Source of the DNA: Streptomyces sp. XD-27
GTDB lineage: Bacteria; Actinomycetota; Actinomycetes; Streptomycetales; Streptomycetaceae
Direction of reading: 5' to 3'
DNA: 64,000 bases
Assembly (NCBI RefSeq): GCF_030553055.1
Contig: NZ_CP130713.1
Location: forward strand, 2,170,001-2,234,000
Shown: piece after piece, positions 25,755 through 33,153 of the stretch
Layout of the letters: each line of letters opens with the position of its first letter
Position numbering within the stretch: position 1 is the stretch's first letter
The notes under the pieces: model-generated
Told to the model about the DNA's origin: nothing
Database searches by the model: none
The model's input: only the letters and a program-made list of their open reading frames with translations
Translations under genes and position numbers: made by a program

Positions 25755-26345
25755 CTAGTCGGCCGGCGACGCGGTGATCCGGCTGATCAACAGCTCCACA
25801 CGAGCGTCATGCTGGTCCGGCCGGAGGCGGTGGCCCGCGCTGAGGGTGGCCAGCCCGTGCAGGGCGCTCCAGACGACTTCGGCGAGGGTCTCCGGGTCGT
25901 CCCCGCGAGCGGCCGCCAGGGGTTCCAGCGCACCGAGGAACTCACCGAAGGCCGCCTTCAACGGGGCCGGCGAGGCCTCGGTGCCGAACGGGACATCGAT
26001 CTCTCGGACGAACATGGCGGCGTAGACCGCGGGCCGGGCCCTGGCGAAGTCCAGATAGGCGTCGGCCAGCGCACGCAAGGCCGCGTGCGCGTCGACGTGG
26101 GCCGCGCGGGCACCCCGCAGGGCGGCGGCGAGTTCGCCGAACCCCTCGAGGGCGACAGCCGCCACGATCGCGTCCTTCGATGCGAAGTGGCTGTACAGCA
26201 CCGGCTGGCTGTACTCGACGCGCTCGGACAGACGTCGCGTGGTCACCGCCCCCCACCCCTCGGCCTCGGCGAGCTCACGGGCCGCCTCGACGATCAACCG
26301 GTGCCGCTCCGCACGTTCGCGCTCTCGCCGCTGCTGCACTGCCAT
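25755..26345 (-). CDS. TetR-family transcriptional repressor
   Basis: A 196-residue TetR regulator. The N-terminal HTH is clear: 'RHRLIVEAARELAEAEGWGAVTTRRLSERVEYSQPVLYSHFASKDAIVAAV', here read in pieces at residues about 14-64. The C-terminal ligand-binding domain (from about 70) contains 'ALRALADAYLDFARARPAVYAAMF' and 'VVWSALHGLATL' (TetR_C_13/WHG-like). Ligand unknown. ATG 26345 is chosen; a TTG at 26351 is possible. It is divergent from the DUF4267 gene, and three matching 15-bp operator sites occupy the space between them, so it most likely represses both. Confidence 0.9.
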   Translation of the reverse strand: MAVQQRRERERAERHRLIVEAARELAEAEGWGAVTTRRLSERVEYSQPVLYSHFASKDAIVAAVALEGFGELAAALRGARAAHVDAHAALRALADAYLDFARARPAVYAAMFVREIDVPFGTEASPAPLKAAFGEFLGALEPLAAARGDDPETLAEVVWSALHGLATLSAGHRLRPDQHDARVELLISRITASPAD

Positions 26346-26353
26346 GGGCAAAT

Positions 26354-26419
26354 TCTAGCACCGCTAGACATGGGAGCGTCGCTAGTTCTAGCATCGCTCG
26401 AAGTCCTAGCAACGCTAGT
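26354..26419. promoter_or_regulatory. Three TetR operator sites
   Basis: Three copies of a 6-3-6 inverted repeat, consensus TCTAGC-NNC-GCTAGA, lie at 26354-26368 (perfect), 26387-26401 (one mismatch) and 26405-26419 (flank mismatches). An additional overlapping GCTAG-TT-CTAGC occurs at 26381-26392. They fill the gap between the divergent tetR and DUF4267 genes. Confidence 0.85.
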
Positions 26420-26461
26420 TCCATCCCGGCCCTTCGGCCCGGCGACTCCCACGGGGGACTC

Positions 26462-26884
26462 ATGTCCAAGCAGCGCGTCACCACCGTTCTGACACTCCTG
26501 ACCGGCGCCGCGGTCATGTTCTTCGGGCTCAACTTCCTCCTGAACCCGAACGGCGCGCCCACCGGTTTCGGTATCGAGCCCTGGCCGCAGGGCAACGCCG
26601 ACGGCTACTTCGTCGTGAAAGGCGTCCGCGACCTGGCCGTCGGCTCCACCGTCTTCCTCCTGCTCGCGCTGGGCCAGCGCCGCGCTCTGGGATGGGTGGT
26701 ACTGATAGACGCCACCATCCCCCTGGGCGACGCCCTCGCGGTCACCACCCACGGCGGCACCGTCGCCACGGCCCTGACCGTGCACGTCTCAGCGGCCGCC
26801 GTAGTCCTGCTGACGGCGGGGCTGCTGCTCACAGAGAGCCGCACCCGCCCGGCACAAGCCTCTGCAGAACAAACCACCGCCTGA
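26462..26884 (+). CDS. DUF4267 small membrane protein
   Basis: A 140-residue protein with four hydrophobic helices: 'VLTLLTGAAVMFFGLNFLL', 'VRDLAVGSTVFLLLALG', 'LGWVVLIDATIPLGDAL', 'ALTVHVSAAAVVLLTAGLLL'. 'NPNGAPTGFGI' and 'FVVKGVRDLAVG' are typical of DUF4267. Function unknown. The three TetR operators directly upstream suggest induction by the divergent regulator's ligand, as for many TetR-controlled membrane proteins. A strong terminator follows the stop. Confidence 0.82.
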   Translation: MSKQRVTTVLTLLTGAAVMFFGLNFLLNPNGAPTGFGIEPWPQGNADGYFVVKGVRDLAVGSTVFLLLALGQRRALGWVVLIDATIPLGDALAVTTHGGTVATALTVHVSAAAVVLLTAGLLLTESRTRPAQASAEQTTA

Positions 26885-26890
26885 ACGCTG

Positions 26891-26924
26891 AAGGCCCCCA
26901 ACCGACAACGGCTGGGGGCCTTTT
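26891..26924 (+). terminator. Rho-independent terminator after DUF4267
   Basis: AAGGCCCCCAACCG / CGGCTGGGGGCCTT stem with an ACAA-type loop followed by TTTT, seven bases past the stop codon. It also separates this gene from the tRNA. Confidence 0.95.
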
Positions 26925-26930
26925 CGCTGG

Positions 26931-27002
26931 TGGGCACAGACGGATTTGAACCGCCGACATCTGCTTTGTAAGAGCAGCGCTCTACCGCTGAGCTATGCGC
27001 CC
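26931..27002 (-). tRNA. tRNA-Val (anticodon TAC)
   Basis: A complete 72-nt cloverleaf on the minus strand. The acceptor GGGCGCA pairs with TGTGCCC (one G-U at the seventh position in RNA). The D-arm is GCTCAGCGGTAGAGC. The anticodon stem CTGCT/AGCAG encloses the loop CTTACAA with anticodon TAC, and the T-arm is GGCGGTTCAAATCCGTC. The discriminator is A and CCA is not encoded. It reads GUA valine codons, rare in this genome. Confidence 0.96.
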
Positions 27003-27199
27003 TGGCATGAGCTGACAGACTACATGGCCTCCACCCCGGCTTCGCAAACCCCCGACCAGGCCGGAACGGCACCCCGCGCACCCGTGAGGCGGGCTGCGCA
27101 ACTGATCTCCTCCCGGTGTTCGTCCCTGACGGTGGGAGAATGACATCCGGGTCCGGGACTGGTCCGGGGCGGTCTGTCGGGAGAGGTCGGGAGAGGGAT

Positions 27200-28459
27200 G
27201 TGACGGGGTTCCCCGGGGGTGGTACGCGGCGGTGGTTCGGGCGAGGGGAAGGGCAGCGGGCCGAGGCGCAGGCCGCCAAGGATGCCGCCGCCGCCGCGTT
27301 CTACGAGCTCGACACGGCCCAGCGCGACCTGCGGATCTCCATCGAGACGATCACCGCCGTCGACGACTCCCCCGCCGGGCGGAAGGCCGTGGCCGACTTC
27401 GACGCGCTGGGGCGGCGGATCGATGAGGTCAGCCATGCGTACATCACGGCCGTGGATGCCCATGATCTGGACCGCGACGACCTGGACTCCGCGACCGCCG
27501 CCCGCGCCCGCGCCGAGCTCGCAGGGGCTCGTACGGAGCTGGAGCGGACCAAGGCCGAGTTGCAGCGGTTCGAGGAAGGTCTCGGGCCGCTGTTGCGGCG
27601 CGCCGAGGGGCAGCTGGCCCGGCTGGCGCCGGCCGTGGAGCGGGCCCGGCAGGCTCTGCTCGCCGCGAGCAACGCGCTGGACGCCGTGCGCGCCTCCGGT
27701 CTCAAGGCCGACGATCTGGCGTCGCGGCTGGCCGCGCTCGCCCCCGAGCTGACCAAGCTCAACCAGGGCGCCGCCCAGCACGGTGTACAGGACACGATCC
27801 GCCGCGCCGACGACGTGCTGCGGCGGGCGGAGGCACTGCGGCTGGAGGCGGAGCGGCTGCCGGAGCGGGCGGCGGAGACCGACCGGCGGCTGGTGTCGCT
27901 GCGGACCCGCGCCGAGGCGATCACCACCCGTGCGTCCGGCGTCGAACCGGTGCTCAGCGAGTTGCGCCGCCGGTACAGCCTGGCCTGCTGGCAGGACCTG
28001 CAGCCCGTGCCGGAGCAGGCCGCGCGCGATGTGGCGCTCGCCCGCGAGAAGCTCAAGGAGGCGCAGGCCGCCCGTGACGAGCAGCGATGGCCGGACGCCA
28101 CGGCCCTGCTCAGCACGGTCCGGGCGCTGCTCAACACCACCGACGAGGCCGTCTCCGCCGCCGGCGACCGGCTGCGCCGCCTCGACCAGGTGTCCTTCGA
28201 TCCCCAGCAGGAGATCGAACGCACCCGCTTCGCGATCCGCGACGCGCAGCGGCTGGCGATGGCCGGGCGCAGCACACCCGATCCCCGGCACGCCCAGCCG
28301 CTGGACGCGGCGGTCGACCGGGTCGACCGCGCCGTCAGCGCCCTGGAAGGGCGGCATCCCGACTGGTGGCACTTCCTGACCGAGATGGAGTCCGTCCGGC
28401 AGGCGGTGGCCGCCGTCGTCCAGGCCATCCGCGAGGAGCGGGGCAGCGGCGCCCACTGA
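27200..28459 (+). CDS. Coiled-coil hypothetical protein
   Basis: A 419-residue soluble protein that is almost entirely helical with heptad-like runs, for example 'AARARAELAGARTELERTKAELQRFEEGL', seen in shorter pieces between about 80 and 260. A short Gly/Arg-rich N-terminus ('TGFPGGGTRRWFGRGEG') precedes 'AAFYELDTAQRDLRISIETI'. A conserved-looking tail 'HPDWWHFLTEMESVRQAV' ends it. GTG 27200 follows GGGAGAGGGA; the ATG 28 codons earlier lacks such a site. Homologues are hypothetical in Streptomyces. A structural or membrane-surface scaffold role is only an inference. Confidence 0.75.
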   Translation: MTGFPGGGTRRWFGRGEGQRAEAQAAKDAAAAAFYELDTAQRDLRISIETITAVDDSPAGRKAVADFDALGRRIDEVSHAYITAVDAHDLDRDDLDSATAARARAELAGARTELERTKAELQRFEEGLGPLLRRAEGQLARLAPAVERARQALLAASNALDAVRASGLKADDLASRLAALAPELTKLNQGAAQHGVQDTIRRADDVLRRAEALRLEAERLPERAAETDRRLVSLRTRAEAITTRASGVEPVLSELRRRYSLACWQDLQPVPEQAARDVALAREKLKEAQAARDEQRWPDATALLSTVRALLNTTDEAVSAAGDRLRRLDQVSFDPQQEIERTRFAIRDAQRLAMAGRSTPDPRHAQPLDAAVDRVDRAVSALEGRHPDWWHFLTEMESVRQAVAAVVQAIREERGSGAH

Positions 28460-28486
28460 GCCGCTCGTCGCGCCCGTCTCCGGGTC

Positions 28487-28625
28487 CGTCACCGCGTGCT
28501 CGTCCCGTCTGTCCGTCACCACGTGCTCGTCCCGTCTGCCCATCACCGCGAGCTTGTCCGTCTGCCCGTGGCTGGGCGTCCGTCCGTCTGTCCGTCACCC
28601 CGAGCTTGTCCGTCTGCCCGTGGCT
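28487..28625. repeat. Imperfect 27-bp and longer tandem repeats
   Basis: Units resembling CGTCACCRCGTGCTCGTCCC plus GTCTGYC are repeated twice. They are followed by two longer copies containing GAGCTTGTCCGTCTGCCCGT. The array lies between the coiled-coil gene and the zinc-ribbon gene and is non-coding as far as I can see. Confidence 0.75.
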
Positions 28626-28696
28626 GCGCGCGGGTCCGTTGTCCTTCGTCGCGCACCCCTGCCTGACCTGCGGCTCGGCTGGTTATGCTGCCTCGC

Positions 28697-28921
28697 ATGC
28701 CACGCTACGAGTACCGATGCCGCGCCTGCGGAACGACGTTCGAGGTCGACCGGCCCATGGCCCGCTCCTCCGACCCCGCCAGCTGCCCCGACGGGCATGC
28801 CGACACGGTCAAGCTGCTCTCCGCCGTCGCCGTCGGCGGTACCGCCTCCGCGCCGCGTTCGGGCGGGCCCGCCGGCGGTGGTGGCGGTGGCGGATGCTGT
28901 GGAGGCGGCTGCTGCGGTTGA
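28697..28921 (+). CDS. FmdB-type zinc-ribbon protein
   Basis: A 74-residue protein. The zinc ribbon 'MPRYEYRCRACGTTFEVDRPM' contributes Cys-x-x-Cys, with further ligands in 'SCPDGH' (Cys and His). The tail is Gly-rich and ends in 'GGGGGGGCCGGGCCG', with two Cys pairs that could bind a further metal. Proteins of this kind (FmdB/CxxC_CxxC_SSSS family) are presumed regulatory or zinc-binding. ATG 28697. Confidence 0.85.
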   Translation: MPRYEYRCRACGTTFEVDRPMARSSDPASCPDGHADTVKLLSAVAVGGTASAPRSGGPAGGGGGGGCCGGGCCG

Positions 28922-28982
28922 GCCGTGCGGCGGGGCGGCGGATCCTTGAGCTACGTACGTCTGCGTACGAGGGAGGCCGTCC

Positions 28983-29684
28983 ATGGTCATCGGCGATCAC
29001 AGTCTCCGCGGCGGCCCCACGCCGCGCCCCGCCAAGCCGCGGCGGATCAGGTTCGACGAGCATCTGCCCCTCGACCACCGGCTGAGCCAGGTCTACCGCG
29101 TCGGCGCCGGGCTCATGGGGCTGGTGCTGCTCGCCTTCGGGATCTTCGGGCTGATCGACAAGGTCGGCTTCTTCGACACGCGCGGTGACACCGTCGCCGC
29201 TCTGAACACCAACGGCGCGCTGAGCGTGCTCTCCATCGCCGTCGGTCTGCTGCTCTTCGCGGGCATGGTGATCGGCGGCAACGTCGCCTCGACCCTCAAC
29301 TGCGTGGTGGCCATCGGTTTTCTGCTCAGCGGATTCGTCAATCTGGCGCTGCTGCGTACGGACCTGAACTTCCTGGCGTTCCGTATTCAGAACGTGCTGT
29401 TCAGCTTCGTCGTCGGGATCATGCTCATGGTCTTCGGGATGTACGGGCGGGTGAGCATGACCCTCGCGCACGACAATCCGTACTGGCGCGCCCGCCATCC
29501 CGATGAGGCCACGCGCGAGGACCGCATCAACGCCCGTGCCCGTGCCGCTGCCCTGCGGAAGGCTCTCAATGAGGGTGCGGTGACGCCGGAGGAGGTGGCG
29601 CGGCAGGTCTACAGCCCCCACGCCACCCCGCTCACTCCGCCCGGCGGCGCGCCAGCGTCAGACCGTCGGCGACGGTCAGCATGA
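28983..29684 (+). CDS. DUF4383-like membrane protein
   Basis: A 233-residue protein with four transmembrane helices (about 42-60, 85-105, 110-130, 140-160) after a 40-residue cytoplasmic head containing 'HLPLDHRLSQVYRVGAGLMG'. 'NTNGALSVLSIAVGLLLFAG' and 'LALLRTDLNFLAFRIQNVLF' fit DUF4383. The C-terminal tail is charged and helical ('ATREDRINARARAAALRKAL') and ends in a Pro/Arg-rich stretch. The 3' end overlaps the convergent methyltransferase by 53 bp. Function unknown. Confidence 0.8.
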   Translation: MVIGDHSLRGGPTPRPAKPRRIRFDEHLPLDHRLSQVYRVGAGLMGLVLLAFGIFGLIDKVGFFDTRGDTVAALNTNGALSVLSIAVGLLLFAGMVIGGNVASTLNCVVAIGFLLSGFVNLALLRTDLNFLAFRIQNVLFSFVVGIMLMVFGMYGRVSMTLAHDNPYWRARHPDEATREDRINARARAAALRKALNEGAVTPEEVARQVYSPHATPLTPPGGAPASDRRRRSA

Positions 29685-30297
29685 CCGCCTCCATGCGGGC
29701 GTCGGCGGCCACGTGGTCGTTGAAGCGGCGGATCGCGGCGGCCTTGCCAGTCGCCGCGGGATCGGCGACCTCGCCGCCGAAGAGGACGTTGTCCGCGACG
29801 ATCAGGCCGCCGGGGCGCATGCGGGGCACCAGCTCCTCCCAGTACGCGACATAGTTGTCCTTGTCCGCGTCGACGTAGGCCAGGTCGATGTGCGGGTCAG
29901 CGGGCAATGCGCGCAGGGTGTCCAGGGCGGGGGCGATCCGCAGGTCGACGCGGTCCGCGACGCCGGCCTTGGCCCAGGCTTCACGCCCGTACGCGGTCCA
30001 CTCCTCCGACACGTCGCACGTGATGAGCCGTCCGTCGGCGGGCAGCGCCTGGGCCATGGAGAGGGCGGAGTAGCCGGTGAACGTGCCGACCTCGACGACA
30101 AGGCGGGCGCCGATGAGCCGGACCAGGAAGGCCAGCAGCGGGCCCTGCTCCTCGGCGGACTGCATCACGGCTTCCCCGGCGAGCCGCTCGTGCGTGACGT
30201 CGACCAGTTCGCGCTGGACCGGGTCCAGGGGCGGGTTGTGTGCCAGGACGTAGTCGTACAACTCGGGGGTCAGCGGCGGGCTCTTGGTCTCGGTCAC
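29632..30297 (-). CDS. Class I SAM-dependent O-methyltransferase
   Basis: A 221-residue catechol/caffeoyl-CoA-type O-methyltransferase. Motif I is 'RLVVEVGTFTGYSALSMAQA' (E-V/I-G-T-x-x-G-Y-S). Metal/substrate residues lie in 'DLAYVDADKDNYVAYWEE' (D-A-D-K) and 'GGLIVADNVLFGGEV' (D-N). 'RRFNDHVAADARM' near the end is also typical. It would methylate a hydroxyl in a Mg2+-dependent way; substrate unknown. It precedes the two-component pair with an 8-bp gap on the same strand: the response-regulator stop is at 30306, so all three may be one transcript. Confidence 0.9.
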   Translation of the reverse strand: MTETKSPPLTPELYDYVLAHNPPLDPVQRELVDVTHERLAGEAVMQSAEEQGPLLAFLVRLIGARLVVEVGTFTGYSALSMAQALPADGRLITCDVSEEWTAYGREAWAKAGVADRVDLRIAPALDTLRALPADPHIDLAYVDADKDNYVAYWEELVPRMRPGGLIVADNVLFGGEVADPAATGKAAAIRRFNDHVAADARMEAVMLTVADGLTLARRRAE

Positions 30298-30305
30298 AAC
30301 TCTCC

Positions 30306-30953
30306 TCAGCTTCCCAGGTAGCGGAGAACGGCCAGCACTCGGCGACTGTACCCCCCACCACTCGGCAGGTTGAGCTTTTCGAAAATCGCGTTGATGTGCT
30401 TCTCGACGGCGCTGCGCGAGACGTGCAGCCGTTCGGCGATCGCGGTGTTGGCGTGCCCCTGGGCCATGGCGTCGAGGACGTCCCGCTCGCGCGGGGTGAG
30501 GCGGCTGAGGGGGTCGGTGTGGCTGCTGCGGACCAGGAGCTGGCGGACGACCTCGGGGTCGAAGGCGGTGCGTCCGGTGGCGACCCGGTCCAGTGCGTCG
30601 AGGAACTCGTCGACCTCGACGACCCGGTCTTTGAGTACGTAGCCGATGCCGTCGTCCGCGCCGGTCAGCAACTCGGTCGCGTACCGCTTCTCGACGTACT
30701 GAGACAGCACCAGGACGCCCACGCGGGGGTGGGCGGCGCGGATCTTCAGCGCGGCGCGCAGCCCCTCGTCGGTGTGCGTGGGCGGCATGCGAACGTCCAC
30801 CACGACGGCGTCGACGTCAGGGTGCCGGTCCACCGCCGCCAGCAGGGCCTCGGCGTCGCCGACCGCGGCCACCACCTCGTGGCCCTCCTCGGCGAGCAGC
30901 CGGATCAGTCCCTCGCGCAGCAGGGTCGAGTCGTCGGCCAGGATCAGGCGCAT
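30306..30953 (-). CDS. LuxR/NarL-family response regulator
   Basis: A 215-residue two-component response regulator. In the receiver domain (1-125), 'ILADDSTLLREGL' is the acidic pocket, Asp53 in 'VVVDVRMPP' is the phosphoacceptor, and Lys is in 'GYVLKDRV'. The LuxR-type HTH (about 150-212) reads 'LSRLTPRERDVLDAMAQGHANTAIAERL', with the recognition helix 'SRSAVEKHINAIF'. The start ATG overlaps the kinase stop by 10 bp, so the two are translationally coupled. Confidence 0.95.
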   Translation of the reverse strand: MRLILADDSTLLREGLIRLLAEEGHEVVAAVGDAEALLAAVDRHPDVDAVVVDVRMPPTHTDEGLRAALKIRAAHPRVGVLVLSQYVEKRYATELLTGADDGIGYVLKDRVVEVDEFLDALDRVATGRTAFDPEVVRQLLVRSSHTDPLSRLTPRERDVLDAMAQGHANTAIAERLHVSRSAVEKHINAIFEKLNLPSGGGYSRRVLAVLRYLGS

Positions 30954-32086
30954 GGCAGCTCCGCGGTGATGGTGGTGGGTCCGCCGGGCGGGCTGTCGAC
31001 CCGGAGATGGCCGTCGAGCGCGGCGACGCGGCGGCGCAGCCCGAGCAGTCCGCTGCCCGCCGGGTCGGCGCCGCCGGTGCCGTCGTCGGTGATCCGGACC
31101 CGCAGGCCGTCGGGGTGGTATCCGGCCACCTCGACGCCGATGCCGTCGGCGGCCGAGTGCTTGATGGCGTTGGTGACGGCCTCGGACACCACGAAGTACG
31201 CCATGGTGCGCACCGCTGCGGCAGGCTCGACGGGAAACGCGTAGTCCAACCGGACCGGGATCGGGGACCGCTCCGCGACCGTCTCCAGCGCCGCCCGCAA
31301 CCCGGCCTCGTCCAGCACGGTCGGGTACACCCGCCACGCCACTTCGCGCAGGTCTGTGAGCGCCTGGCGACTCTCGGCGTGCGCCTGGGCGACGAGTGCG
31401 GTGATCTTCTCGGTGTCCTGGCTGCGGCGGGCGCGGCCGAGCAGCATGCCGAGTACGACGAGCCGCTGCTGCACCCCGTCGTGCAGGTCGCGTTCGATGC
31501 GGCGGCGTTCGTCGTGGACGGCGTCCACGACGCCGGCGCGGCTGCTGGCCAGCTCGTCGATGCGGCGGCGCAACTCCTCCTGCTGGCTGGGGTCCAGGAA
31601 GTGCCGGGCCAACTGCCCTTCCAGAGCGGCGACGCCGATGACGCCCTGGACGCCGAGGAAGGTCAGCAGGAGGCCGCCGGTGCCGGAGGAGAGCACGATC
31701 AGGGCTGTGTCGCGGGACATGATGAACCAGCCCCAGAACAGGAAGCTGAGATAGAGCGCGCCGACGGCCAGGGAAAACAGGACCAGTCCGCCGAGCAGTC
31801 CCAGTGCCCAGCGCACGGCCAGATACCGCAGGGCGCGGCGGCCCCCGTACCGTGCCGAGAGCCGATGGCCCAGCAGCCGGTCCAGCCGCCGCCGCTCCAC
31901 CTCGCACAGCCACCGCACGCCGGCGGTGACCGGGCGCAGCACCCGCTGCCGGGTGCCGGGCCAGGCCGTCACACTGAGCAGGGCCAGGCCCGCCACGGCG
32001 ACGTACAGCAGCTCGACGACGGCGGTACAGGTGCCGACGAGCAGGCCGGCCGCCAACCGAAGCCCGTGCCGAATCCATCCACGCAT
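30944..32086 (-). CDS. NarL-type sensor histidine kinase
   Basis: A 380-residue sensor kinase with an N-terminal membrane region of several hydrophobic segments ('LLYVAVAGLALLSVTAW', 'ALGLLGGLVLFSLAVGALYLS', 'ALIVLSSGTGGLLLTFLG'). A short linker follows, then a HisKA_3 dimerisation domain with His202 in 'RRIERDLHDGVQQRL', and a HATPase_c domain ('VVSEAVTNAIKHSAA' N-box, 'VRITDDGTGG', 'GSGLLGLRRRVAALDG'). No extracellular sensor domain, so the signal is probably sensed in the membrane. ATG 32086 is chosen with GAGG upstream; an earlier start at 32185 adds 33 poorly coding residues. Confidence 0.92.
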   Translation of the reverse strand: MRGWIRHGLRLAAGLLVGTCTAVVELLYVAVAGLALLSVTAWPGTRQRVLRPVTAGVRWLCEVERRRLDRLLGHRLSARYGGRRALRYLAVRWALGLLGGLVLFSLAVGALYLSFLFWGWFIMSRDTALIVLSSGTGGLLLTFLGVQGVIGVAALEGQLARHFLDPSQQEELRRRIDELASSRAGVVDAVHDERRRIERDLHDGVQQRLVVLGMLLGRARRSQDTEKITALVAQAHAESRQALTDLREVAWRVYPTVLDEAGLRAALETVAERSPIPVRLDYAFPVEPAAAVRTMAYFVVSEAVTNAIKHSAADGIGVEVAGYHPDGLRVRITDDGTGGADPAGSGLLGLRRRVAALDGHLRVDSPPGGPTTITAELPCA

Positions 32087-32292
32087 GATCCTCAACGCTA
32101 GCCGGGCGGAGGGCCGTTGGCACTGAGGATTTCCGCAGGTTGCGGGGTGGCACGAGTACCCGGTCAAGTGGGGTGCCACCGTCATGGCCGCGGGCTCGCC
32201 CGCCTTCTAACGTGGCACACATGACTGATCGGAGCACCGACCGGGCCACCGGTCACACAGCCGCGCCTCCCCGAGAGCGCCCTTACGGGCTG

Positions 32293-33153
32293 TCAGCCGC
32301 GGCCGCGGGAGACGGCGCGGATGACCTCGATGCGGGCCTTCGCGCGGGTTACGGAGGCGTGCTCGGCGATGGCCCGGACGATCGCCTCACCCGCCGCAGC
32401 GCCCCGCTCGGGCACCGCCGTCACCTGCGATGCCGTCCAGCCCGCGTCCGCGAGTTCGCCGTGGCCGGGCCGCCAGCCGCGGTCGGCGGCGAGCAGCAGA
32501 TCCGCGTCGAGCAGCGAGTCGCCGGCGCTCAGCACCTCATCGGTGCCCGTGCGGCGGGCGATCTCGGCGACGGCGGCGCTCTTCGTGAGTGGCTTGGGGA
32601 CGGCGTAGATCTTGCGGCCCTGGAGCGAGACGGTCCAGCCGATCGGTCCTGCCCACTCGGTGAGTTCCTTGACATAGCCGTCGGGCAGCAGGCTCCGCTC
32701 CACGACGAGATACGCGAACAGGTCCTCCGCCACCCGCTCCTTGAGCAGCCACGCCGGGTCGGCGGTGCGGTGGAGATGCGTACGGATCTCGTCCAGCGGC
32801 GCGCACTCGGCGGCAAGGGTGGCGCGTACCGTCGCGTGCCACTCGGGGTCGGACTCACCGTCGACCAGCAGGTGGCCGCCGTTGGCGCAGATCGCGAAGC
32901 GCGGGGCGGGGCCGGGGAGGTGGATCCGGCCGTACTGTTCGCGGGTGCGGGTCGTGGTCGGGACGAACACGGAGGTACGGGCCACCTCGGCGAGGAGCGC
33001 GGCCGCCTCCTCCGTCATATACGACAGCGGTTTGCCCTCGTACACCTCGACGCAGAGCAGGCGCGGCGCCTCGGCGTCCGGCATGTCGAGGCCCAGTGCC
33101 GCCGCCGAATAGATCAGGGTGCGGTCGAGATCGCTCGCCACCAGCACGCTCAT
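32293..33153 (-). CDS. Ter-operon HAD-family hydrolase
   Basis: A 286-residue Cof-like HAD hydrolase. 'VLVASDLDRTLIYS' is motif I; the second acidic residue is replaced by Arg (D-L-D-R-T), as in the Ter-linked group and sucrose/mannosyl-3-phosphoglycerate phosphatases. 'SVFVPTTTRTREQYGRI' is motif II, and 'KSAAVAEIARRTG' with 'VLSAGDSLLDADLLLAAD' gives motifs III/IV. This HAD is a standard component of the Ter biosynthetic operon, where it is thought to dephosphorylate a nucleoside-like product. Its ATG overlaps the stop of the upstream phosphoribosyltransferase fusion, so the operon is tightly coupled. Confidence 0.9.
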   Translation of the reverse strand: MSVLVASDLDRTLIYSAAALGLDMPDAEAPRLLCVEVYEGKPLSYMTEEAAALLAEVARTSVFVPTTTRTREQYGRIHLPGPAPRFAICANGGHLLVDGESDPEWHATVRATLAAECAPLDEIRTHLHRTADPAWLLKERVAEDLFAYLVVERSLLPDGYVKELTEWAGPIGWTVSLQGRKIYAVPKPLTKSAAVAEIARRTGTDEVLSAGDSLLDADLLLAADRGWRPGHGELADAGWTASQVTAVPERGAAAGEAIVRAIAEHASVTRAKARIEVIRAVSRGRG

